Origin: Leadbetterella lacustris
GTDB taxonomy: Bacteria; Bacteroidota; Bacteroidia; Cytophagales; Spirosomataceae
Direction: 5' to 3'
Assembly (NCBI GenBank): GCA_965234335.1
Contig: OZ248458.1
Location: forward strand, 124,001-188,000
DNA length: 64,000 nt
The notes under the pieces were generated by a model. It was not told where the DNA came from. It did no database searches and saw nothing but the letters and a program-made list of their open reading frames with translations. Position 1 is the first letter of the stretch; every line of letters starts with the position of its first letter. Shown here piece by piece: positions 1 through 5,878 of the stretch. The position numbers and the translations under genes were made by a program.

Positions 1-126
1 TCCTCCGTTAAGGCCGACTTCCCATTTAGGATATGCCTCTTTCGATAAATTGTTTTGGGCAGTCAACTCACTGGAAGGCGACAGCGACAAAAATATAAAT
101 ACATTCAAAAAAATTCTTGTTTTCAT
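1..126 (-). CDS. Secreted, probable outer-membrane protein (N-terminus only)
   Basis: Partial gene running off the left edge. The 42 visible residues start MKTRIFLNVFIFLSLS, a typical Sec signal peptide. The mature part ends in PKWEVGLNGG, which resembles the first strand of many Bacteroidota outer-membrane beta-barrels (inference). It lies downstream of the LuxR-type gene at 215-457 on the same strand. Two ATAGGAA/TTCCTAT palindromes sit immediately upstream, and a poor TAnnTTTG-like sequence is at 135-142, so it is probably the cargo of that regulator. The product cannot be named. Confidence 0.6.
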   Translation of the reverse strand, partial: MKTRIFLNVFIFLSLSPSSELTAQNNLSKEAYPKWEVGLNGG

Positions 127-164
127 AATTGACATAAAATTATTGGTTTAAAAAATTGAAAGAA

Positions 165-218
165 ATAGGAAAAATTCCTATTTGTACTAAATCAAGAGAA
201 AATAGGAACAATTCCTAT
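165..218. promoter_or_regulatory. Tandem palindromic operators, copy 1
   Basis: Two 17-bp palindromes, ATAGGAAAAATTCCTAT at 165-181 and ATAGGAACAATTCCTAT at 202-218, start 37 bp apart. The second overlaps the stop codon of the LuxR-type gene. The same pair with the same spacing recurs at 1913-1966. The dyad symmetry suits a dimeric HTH protein, and the adjacent LuxR-type protein is the obvious candidate ligand (inference). Confidence 0.6.
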
Positions 219-457
219 ACGGTTAAAAAAGTGTCTACCCCCCCCCCATTTTGCAACAATGTTGCGTTTGAGAAAGCATAAATGTATAATTCAGCGGTAG
301 TTTTCAAATTCAACTTCAAGCAAATATTACTTTTGTGATTTTTGACTGTATGCGGGCTAATAAAAAGCTTCTCTGCTATTTGCTTAGATTTAAGACCTAA
401 AGAAACAAGGTGCAAAATTTTCTTTTCTTGAATACTGAGATCTATTAAAGTGTGCAT
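215..457 (-). CDS. Stand-alone LuxR/GerE-type HTH regulator, copy 1
   Basis: An 80-residue protein that is almost entirely a GerE helix-turn-helix. It has the family pattern (LSIQEKKIL, then SKQIAEKLFISPHTVKNH at about 24-41), with the recognition helix around SPHTVKNHKSNI. There is no receiver or ligand-binding domain. About 62 of 80 residues match the copy at 1963-2205. The gene ends in a run of ten G residues on the coding strand (238-247) that encodes Gly-Gly-Gly; this run is shorter in the other copy and could slip. An FNR-like TTGACATAAATCAA lies 101 bp upstream of the start. Its target is unknown, and the palindromes just downstream are plausible sites. Confidence 0.8.
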   Translation of the reverse strand: MHTLIDLSIQEKKILHLVSLGLKSKQIAEKLFISPHTVKNHKSNICLKLNLKTTAELYIYAFSNATLLQNGGGVDTFLTV

Positions 458-557
458 TTCTAAAAGTTTTTATGTTAGAATGAATAATCAAATCAAAACT
501 TTAAGAGAATCAAAAACAAATGTTTTTTAAAATAATTTTTCAAAACTGCCATTTGGC

Positions 558-571
558 TTGACATAAATCAA
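558..571. promoter_or_regulatory. CRP/FNR-like site upstream of LuxR copy 1
   Basis: TTGACATAAATCAA differs by one base from the FNR consensus TTGAT-N4-ATCAA. It sits inside a longer conserved block (AAACTGCCATTTG before it, CACTTTTTTAAGAAA after it) that is repeated upstream of the second LuxR copy at exactly the same distance from the start codon. Control by a CRP/FNR-family protein is inferred from the match and the conservation. Confidence 0.4.
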
Positions 572-611
572 TTGTAACACTTTTTTAAGAAAATTTTGCA
601 TTAATTTTTAA

Positions 612-692
612 TTTAGAGACAGCGGCCTTGTTGGTCAAGCATCGCTAAAATCTAGAGACTTTACAGATATTTCTAAGTCGTTTCCGGCGTAA
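612..692 (+). pseudogene. Possible 3' remnant of a displaced gene
   Basis: An open stretch with no start codon that encodes FRDSGLVGQASLKSRDF and ends at the TAA at 690-692. It is followed within 25 bases by a strong terminator at 717-748. It reads like the last residues of a gene whose body was lost when the neighbouring LuxR modules arrived. The stretch is short and I do not recognise the protein. The remainder of the 458-943 gap holds the LuxR upstream region and two terminators, with nothing else visible. Confidence 0.2.
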
Positions 693-716
693 GAGATTTC
701 TACTAAAATATTCAAA

Positions 717-748
717 AAGCCAAACCTTTGTAGGTTTGGCTTTTTTTG
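717..748 (+). terminator. Rho-independent terminator
   Basis: Perfect 11-bp stem AAGCCAAACCT/AGGTTTGGCTT with a four-base loop and a T run. It is oriented to end transcription coming from the left on the + strand, where only the fragment at 612-692 is present. Confidence 0.75.
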
Positions 749-838
749 TGAATTTAATATTGAAAAAAATATTCTAAGAATTGTGACCTTTATTTAAGAT
801 AAACGTCTAAGCACTTTTCCGATGAATTTACCAACAAA

Positions 839-866
839 AAAAGACATACCTCTCGGCATGTCTTTT
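839..866 (-). terminator. Terminator of the lipoprotein/membrane-protein operon
   Basis: Stem AAAAGACAT/ATGTCTTTT around a ten-base loop, with A and T runs on both sides, so it could work in both directions. It lies just past the stop codon of the membrane protein at 944-1186, which is read leftwards. Confidence 0.6.
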
Positions 867-943
867 CTCAAAATTTTAACACGAACGTTCCATTCAAAAA
901 GCAAAAGTTATATTTAACTCATTTTGGTTTAGACGATACATAT

Positions 944-1186
944 TTATTTAAAAAAAGCATAGTATACATAAAGGCCTAAAATTAATGCTATACCAATTCC
1001 TTTCTCTAGTAATTCTTTAATAAGCATTTTCTTCTCTAAACCCCTAATTCTAAGGAAGAAAAGCAGCAAAACTGCGGCAAAAATACTCATATAGACCCAA
1101 GGTTGATAAACCTTAAAAAGAAATAGAAAAATTGGCAGAATAATAAAAAAACGAACGATTCCTTTAGATTCAATAATTTTTTCCAT
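944..1186 (-). CDS. Small three-helix membrane protein, candidate immunity protein
   Basis: An 80-residue, very hydrophobic protein with helices at about 10-27, 30-46 and 62-78. The short basic loop RIRGLEKKM lies between the second and third. It starts 7 bases after the stop of the cysteine-rich lipoprotein, so the two are almost certainly one transcript. Small multi-helix membrane proteins directly downstream of a secreted peptide toxin are commonly immunity factors; that role is inferred here from context and size only. No family is recognised. Confidence 0.6.
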   Translation of the reverse strand: MEKIIESKGIVRFFIILPIFLFLFKVYQPWVYMSIFAAVLLLFFLRIRGLEKKMLIKELLEKGIGIALILGLYVYYAFFK

Positions 1187-1192
1187 TTTATT

Positions 1193-1852
1193 TTATTTTT
1201 CAGCGTTACAACCTATATATTCTTGTCTGCAATATTCCATTCCAGCTCCTGCCACTAACACACATGCATAAATTCCGATGCCAGCTGTACCCACTATACA
1301 AGCTGTACCAGCCGCTGCCGCTACTCCTAAACATGCATTATAGATTCCTCTACAATTACCACCCGCAACCTTTAGTCCCTTTGAGTCCTTAATAAAACTC
1401 ACAATTGGATTTCTTTGTATATAAATTTCAAATGCCTTTTCAAAAATATTATCCTTATTATTAATCAAATCTGGATAAGCTATGGTTAATTGCCTTTTAC
1501 TCTCCTCTAAATTTGCTAAATATTCTGAACACAAAGAAGCATTCTTCCCGCCAAAAACGACTACCTGCAGTTCTTTTTTAGCTAAAGTCTGGGAATTTAA
1601 AAGACCTAAATTTCTTTTATGAAAACTTTCTCTTTCATTTTCCTTATAACTTTCAAGTTGAGATGAGTAAGCTAAAGCTAACGATATAAACGAATCTGCA
1701 TATTTTGCAAACCTGACATCCCGAGATAATTCAAAGGGATTAAGAATTCTTAATTCTTGATTTACTTTAGACACATCAGTTACCAAATCAACTGAATCAG
1801 ATTGGCAAGATGCCATAAACAACATAAAGGATAAAGCTAGTACTTTTTTCAT
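1193..1852 (-). CDS. Lipoprotein with symmetric Cys-rich, Gly/Ala-rich C-terminus (bacteriocin-like)
   Basis: 219 residues. The N-terminus is a lipoprotein signal with lipobox MASC (Cys16). A charged, mostly helical middle (about 20-150) follows. The last 56 residues hold six cysteines at 167, 174, 185, 197, 208 and 215, giving the mirror-image spacing 6-10-11-10-6. The outer pairs form the repeated motif CRxxYxxC (CRGIYNAC and CRQEYIGC). Between them is a hydrophobic segment rich in Gly and Ala, as in halocin-C8-like and other pore-forming peptides (a resemblance, not proven homology). The gene follows a LuxR-type regulator and paired palindromes and is co-transcribed with a small membrane protein. 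A toxin precursor or a surface-anchored structural protein are both possible. Confidence 0.55.
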   Translation of the reverse strand: MKKVLALSFMLFMASCQSDSVDLVTDVSKVNQELRILNPFELSRDVRFAKYADSFISLALAYSSQLESYKENERESFHKRNLGLLNSQTLAKKELQVVVFGGKNASLCSEYLANLEESKRQLTIAYPDLINNKDNIFEKAFEIYIQRNPIVSFIKDSKGLKVAGGNCRGIYNACLGVAAAAGTACIVGTAGIGIYACVLVAGAGMEYCRQEYIGCNAEK

Positions 1853-1882
1853 TTTTTAAAAAATTTTGTTTGAAATATTTTC

Positions 1883-1890
1883 CAAACATA
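1883..1890 (-). promoter_or_regulatory. Putative -7 box of the lipoprotein operon
   Basis: Read on the minus strand this is TATGTTTG, a full match to the Bacteroidota -7 consensus TAnnTTTG, 31 bases from the ATG. No TTTG is found at -33. That region is instead abutted by the palindrome at 1913-1929, as expected of an activator-dependent promoter (inference). Confidence 0.45.
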
Positions 1891-1912
1891 ATGTGAATAA
1901 GAACCTTTAGAA

Positions 1913-1966
1913 ATAGGAAAAATTCCTATTTGTATAAAATCAACAGAAAATAGGAATTATTCCTAT
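1913..1966. promoter_or_regulatory. Tandem palindromic operators, copy 2
   Basis: ATAGGAAAAATTCCTAT at 1913-1929 and ATAGGAATTATTCCTAT at 1950-1966, again 37 bp start to start, with the distal one overlapping the end of the LuxR-type gene. The proximal palindrome begins 23 bp from the putative -7 box, the same distance as in copy 1. Confidence 0.6.
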
Positions 1967-2205
1967 CCTGTAAAATAAGTATCTGCACCCCCCAAATCTT
2001 GCAACAACGCTGCATTTGAAAAAGCATAAAAATTCAACTCAGCAGTAGTTTTAAAGTTTAGTTTTATACAAATATTACTTTTATGATTTTTGACTGTATG
2101 GGGGCTTATGAAAAGCTTCTCAGCTATTTGCTGAGATTTAAAACCTAAAGAAACAAGATACAAAATTTTCTTTTCCTGGATAGTAAGACTATTTAAGTTA
2201 TGCAT
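1963..2205 (-). CDS. Stand-alone LuxR/GerE-type HTH regulator, copy 2
   Basis: 80 residues and a paralogue of the gene at 215-457, with the same GerE helix-turn-helix (SQQIAEKLFISPHTVKNH) and no sensory domain. Divergence is concentrated in the last 25 residues. It lies directly upstream of the cysteine-rich lipoprotein operon on the same strand and probably controls it through the intervening palindromes (inference). The FNR-like site at 2306-2319 is conserved upstream. Confidence 0.8.
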   Translation of the reverse strand: MHNLNSLTIQEKKILYLVSLGFKSQQIAEKLFISPHTVKNHKSNICIKLNFKTTAELNFYAFSNAALLQDLGGADTYFTG

Positions 2206-2305
2206 TTCTAAAAGTTTAGATGTTAGATTCTATACTCAAATCAAACCTTTAAGAGAGACAAAGACAAATGTTTGTAAACATATATTTTTAAAACTGCCAT
2301 TTGAC

Positions 2306-2319
2306 TTGACATAAATCAA
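2306..2319. promoter_or_regulatory. CRP/FNR-like site upstream of LuxR copy 2
   Basis: TTGACATAAATCAA, identical to the copy at 558-571 and likewise 101 bp from its LuxR start codon, within a conserved block of roughly 45 bp. Confidence 0.4.
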
Positions 2320-2427
2320 TTTTGCCACTTTTTTAAGAAATAATTAAATCACTTCTTTGTTTTAACAAGCAATTTCACAAATCCAAAATCGTTTATAATT
2401 TTAGTATTCACATAAAAACCATTATCA

Positions 2428-3312
2428 ATGAGAATCCTCATTTTATTATTTATCCACCAGCTAAGCTTCGCTCAAATAATAGGAACCGTCAAAGATTCTA
2501 AAACCAAAGAACCCATTTCTTTCGTAAATATTGGGGTTGAAAACCAAAACATCGGAGTTTCGGCAAATGAGAATGGTGAGTTTGTTTTGCCCAATTTAAA
2601 ATCTGATGATATTGTAATATTCTCGGCGGTTGGCTACAAAATACTGAAAATCAATGCTGAAAAATTTCCACAGACTATTTTTCTTGAACAACAGATTATT
2701 GATTTGGGTGAAGTTTTGGTTAAACCAAGAAAAAGTAAATATTCTATATCCATAGGAAAAATTAACAAAAAAAAGGTAGATGCATTTTTTGCCAATCGTG
2801 GTTTACCTCAAATAACTGCCAAGTTCATACCTTACACCGAGTCTATTTCCACCACGAGATTTATAAAATCCATTAAAATTGTTACGCGAAGCGAAATAAA
2901 AAATTCAATCTTTAACGTTAGGCTATACACACCAAACGAGAAAGGAGAACCATCAGCAATTTACTATGACCAAAATATTTTTGGAACTTGTGAGAAAGGT
3001 AAAAAAATCACCGAAATCAACGTAGAAAATCTAAACATCCGTTTTCCAGAAAGTGGTTTGTTTGTTGGGGCTGAATGGCTAATAATTGATCAAAATAAAT
3101 TCATTTATGAATATTTTGAAAAAGGGAAAAAAGAAAAAATCAAGAAAACAGAATATTCACCATGGTTTGGCGGCAGTATGGAGAAGGAAAATTTTGGATG
3201 GACATATTTGAAAAATTCCAAATGGCACAAACAAATGCAATGGCCTACAGATTTTAAGGATAATAAAGGAAAATACAATACATTGGCAGTAGAACTTTTA
3301 CTAACTGATTAA
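2428..3312 (+). CDS. Secreted protein with carboxypeptidase-like regulatory domain
   Basis: 294 residues. A short signal peptide (MRILILLFIHQLSFAQ) is followed by a CarboxypepD_reg-like domain at about 17-95: IIGTVKDSKTKEPISFVNIG, then NENGEF and VGYK. This beta-sandwich is widespread in secreted Bacteroidota proteins. The remaining 200 residues have no motif I recognise but are beta-rich. The gene stands alone and is closed by the terminator at 3318-3345. Its function is unknown; a periplasmic or surface location is likely. Confidence 0.7.
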   Translation: MRILILLFIHQLSFAQIIGTVKDSKTKEPISFVNIGVENQNIGVSANENGEFVLPNLKSDDIVIFSAVGYKILKINAEKFPQTIFLEQQIIDLGEVLVKPRKSKYSISIGKINKKKVDAFFANRGLPQITAKFIPYTESISTTRFIKSIKIVTRSEIKNSIFNVRLYTPNEKGEPSAIYYDQNIFGTCEKGKKITEINVENLNIRFPESGLFVGAEWLIIDQNKFIYEYFEKGKKEKIKKTEYSPWFGGSMEKENFGWTYLKNSKWHKQMQWPTDFKDNKGKYNTLAVELLLTD

Positions 3313-3317
3313 CAAAA

Positions 3318-3345
3318 AAAAGACACGCTTCGCAGCATGTCTTTT
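3318..3345. terminator. Bidirectional terminator
   Basis: Stem AAAAGACA/TGTCTTTT, with an inner GC/GC pair, between two convergent genes. A and T runs flank both sides. Confidence 0.65.
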
Positions 3346-3371
3346 CTTTCAAAAAATATCTTTTCTAAATA

Positions 3372-3743
3372 TTAAAACGGCAAATCGTCTTCTCCTTCCA
3401 ATGCAGCCGGTATCGGTGCTGGCGTAGCTGGGGCCGAAGAAGTAGAAGCCGCAGGTGCTGAAGTAGCTCCGCTTTCTTTTTCTATTCTCCAACCTTGTAT
3501 ACTGTTGAAATATTTGGTTTCGCCTTGTGGACTTTGCCACTCTCTACCTCTAAGATTTATTGAAACCTTTACGGCATCACCTATAGCATAGCTGTTTAGC
3601 AAATCGCACTTGTCTTGTGTAAACTCTATTATTATGTGCTGAGGGTAAGTCTCTTCGGTAGTGACTACCAATTCTCTTTTCTTAAAAGTGGGGCTTACTT
3701 GCTGCTCAGGGTTTATTACTTTGATATTTCCAGAAACTTCCAT
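3372..3743 (-). CDS. DUF3127 (OB-fold-like) protein with SSB-like C-terminal tip
   Basis: 123 residues when started at the ATG at 3743 (MEVSGNIKVI), the usual family start; ten further in-frame codons upstream lie in the promoter. Residues 1-88 form the DUF3127 domain found across Bacteroidota. A Ser/Ala/Pro/Thr-rich linker (91-114) and the acidic tail EGEDDLPF follow. That tail closely resembles the tip of single-stranded DNA-binding protein (DDxPF), which docks repair and replication enzymes. A role with single-stranded DNA is inferred from the layout (OB-like fold, flexible linker, acidic tip). Confidence 0.75.
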   Translation of the reverse strand: MEVSGNIKVINPEQQVSPTFKKRELVVTTEETYPQHIIIEFTQDKCDLLNSYAIGDAVKVSINLRGREWQSPQGETKYFNSIQGWRIEKESGATSAPAASTSSAPATPAPIPAALEGEDDLPF

Positions 3744-3774
3744 CGTATTATGTATTTTTGTATAAATTCTCATA

Positions 3775-3782
3775 CAAATATA
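3775..3782 (-). promoter_or_regulatory. -7 box upstream of DUF3127 gene
   Basis: Minus-strand TATATTTG matches TAnnTTTG and lies 32 bases from the ATG at 3743. The -33 region is T-rich without an exact TTTG. Confidence 0.4.
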
Positions 3783-3804
3783 AAAACGATAAGTAGCTTA
3801 AAAA

Positions 3805-4833
3805 ATGATACGCGGAATTATTTCAGAAATTGCCAAAAAAATGAGCGAAGTCTCAGCTACAAATTCCGCTTTATCGGTCCGAAAAAATGACCTTTGGGGC
3901 TATAAAAGAGCCGACGATAATATTTTTGCCTTGGCTTCCACACTTTTTATACTACAACAGAACTGCAGACATCTAGATGAAGAAAAAAAAGTAATTTTTG
4001 AAAAAATAGAATCTCAAATACAGGCCGAATTTGCGAAATATCAAAACAAGGACGGCCGACTGACCTATAATTTCTACAAGACTAAGCCTTCTGGGCATTT
4101 CCCAAACGGGCGATTCATGCGAAGATTTGACCACTTCAGACTTCCTGACGATATAGACGACACTGCACTTATTTATTTGACAGCAAACTATACCAAGGAG
4201 CAGACGATTGAGCTAAAAAAACATCTTCTAGCGTTTACAGACCAATATCGAGGATCGAAAAATGGCAAAATCTACAGCACTTGGTTGGGCAAAAATATGC
4301 CAAAAGAACAAGACGTTTGTGCATTACTGAATCTGATGTATTTGTTTTTCAAGCACCAAGTAGAACTTGACTCTACAGACCATAACACCCTAGAATTCAT
4401 CGGTAATGCTGTAAAACAAATCGCTAAAAATCCATTCCAAATAGCTCGGCATTACGGCCATCCCGCACTCATCATTTACCATTATGCACGTTTTACGGCC
4501 GACTTTTCATTTCCAGAATTAGACAAAAGAAAAGCAGAACTGATAGGCATTTCGTACGAGATAATGGCAAAAGAAAAAAGTGCACTTTTTAGAATACTTT
4601 TGGAAACCGCACTTTTAAAGTTTGGAGAAAAAAGAAATAAAATCGACGTGGATTTAAACCCTGAAACGCAATTTTACTCATTTATAGGAGCTCCTTTTGC
4701 ACCATTTCAAAATCCCGCAAGCCGACTCATTGCTAAAAATCAATGGTCACAGATATTCTGGAAGTCAGAAATACATGAGTTGGCTTTGAGATTAGAATAT
4801 TTGTGTTTGTTTCAAAACTCGAATCTAAGTTGA
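3805..4833 (+). CDS. Protein with class II terpene-cyclase-like DxDDTA motif
   Basis: 342 residues, predominantly alpha-helical, with no signal peptide. The most striking feature is LPDDIDDTAL at residues 113-122. It contains DxDDTA, the general-acid motif of class II terpene cyclases and squalene-hopene cyclases. The length is about half that of those enzymes, so one alpha/alpha barrel at most is present. The gene is divergent from the DUF3127 gene and 73 bases upstream of gldB. A terpenoid-related role is only a suggestion; the motif could be coincidental in an alpha/alpha-toroid protein of other function. Confidence 0.5.
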   Translation: MIRGIISEIAKKMSEVSATNSALSVRKNDLWGYKRADDNIFALASTLFILQQNCRHLDEEKKVIFEKIESQIQAEFAKYQNKDGRLTYNFYKTKPSGHFPNGRFMRRFDHFRLPDDIDDTALIYLTANYTKEQTIELKKHLLAFTDQYRGSKNGKIYSTWLGKNMPKEQDVCALLNLMYLFFKHQVELDSTDHNTLEFIGNAVKQIAKNPFQIARHYGHPALIIYHYARFTADFSFPELDKRKAELIGISYEIMAKEKSALFRILLETALLKFGEKRNKIDVDLNPETQFYSFIGAPFAPFQNPASRLIAKNQWSQIFWKSEIHELALRLEYLCLFQNSNLS

Positions 4834-4906
4834 AAACCATCGAATGAAGTGATTTTGAGACAATAAATAGCTAAATTTGCGTTTTGATTACAAAAAAACT
4901 TACAAA

Positions 4907-5878
4907 ATGCGTGTTAAATTCCTACTAGTAATTGCAGTTTTTTCGGTTATTCTCAGCTCCTGCGGCGAAAACAAACCCGATGTAAAAGTAGAAATCCGGC
5001 GATTTGAAAGAGAGCTGATGGCCGTAAAAAGCCAGCCTGAAATGGCAACACTGTTACAAAAAAACGAAAATATCGTAAAATCTCTCTATAGAACTTTCCC
5101 GGATGATACAGCATTTGTTTCGCACCTGTATTATTTGGCTTCTCATCCCGAAACCCGCAAATTATACGAGCAGACACAGAAAGAATTTGGAGAATTGGAA
5201 GATGTACAAAAAGAACTAGAAGGAGCTTTTGCCAATATAAAATCCAATTATCCCGAATTTAAAGAGCCCAAGATAGTCACTACTTTTACTGGTCTCGAAA
5301 ACGACCTCTTTGTTTCTGATACCTTGATAATCATTGCATTGGAATCATTCCTCGGACCAAAAGCACTTTACAGACCCGATCAGCCCAACTATATCCTGAA
5401 GCGATATTCAAAAGAATATATTGTGCCTACAATTATCAGATACCTGTCCAATACTTACAATAAGCTCGACCCTAAAGACCAATCTTTCTTGGCCGACATG
5501 CTGTTTTTTGGAAAATCGTTGGAGTTTACTAAGGAGATTTTACCCAACACCACTGACTCGCTCATCATAGGATATTCAGAACAAGAACTCACCGAAACTT
5601 GGGAAGCACAAGATTTGGTGTGGGCACATGTGGTAGATAAAAATCTTCTGTATAATCCCAATCCACACCTCAAAGAGAAGTATTTTGGAGAAAGACCTTC
5701 AGTGCCCGAAATAGGCCCAAAATGCCCTGGACGTATAGGACAATGGCTGGGATGGAGGATAATCCAGCGTTACCGAACCGAAAACCCCAAAGTAACGTTT
5801 CAAGAATTAATGGCAAATGATAAGCCAGGGGACATCCTGAGGCAGTCGAAATATAGAGGACAGATAGAAAAAGAATAA
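4907..5878 (+). CDS. gldB: Gliding motility lipoprotein GldB
   Basis: 323 residues from the ATG at 4907; the ten codons before it lack a signal and are not needed. The lipobox ILSSC places the lipidated Cys at 19. The body matches GldB throughout, including the segments SKEYIVPTIIRYL, SLIIGYSEQEL and PGRIGQWLGWRI (from residue 274). GldB is required for gliding in Flavobacterium and is also found in non-gliding Bacteroidota. The stop codon overlaps the start of the following ABC transporter (TAATG), so the two are translationally linked. Confidence 0.9.
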   Translation: MRVKFLLVIAVFSVILSSCGENKPDVKVEIRRFERELMAVKSQPEMATLLQKNENIVKSLYRTFPDDTAFVSHLYYLASHPETRKLYEQTQKEFGELEDVQKELEGAFANIKSNYPEFKEPKIVTTFTGLENDLFVSDTLIIIALESFLGPKALYRPDQPNYILKRYSKEYIVPTIIRYLSNTYNKLDPKDQSFLADMLFFGKSLEFTKEILPNTTDSLIIGYSEQELTETWEAQDLVWAHVVDKNLLYNPNPHLKEKYFGERPSVPEIGPKCPGRIGQWLGWRIIQRYRTENPKVTFQELMANDKPGDILRQSKYRGQIEKE

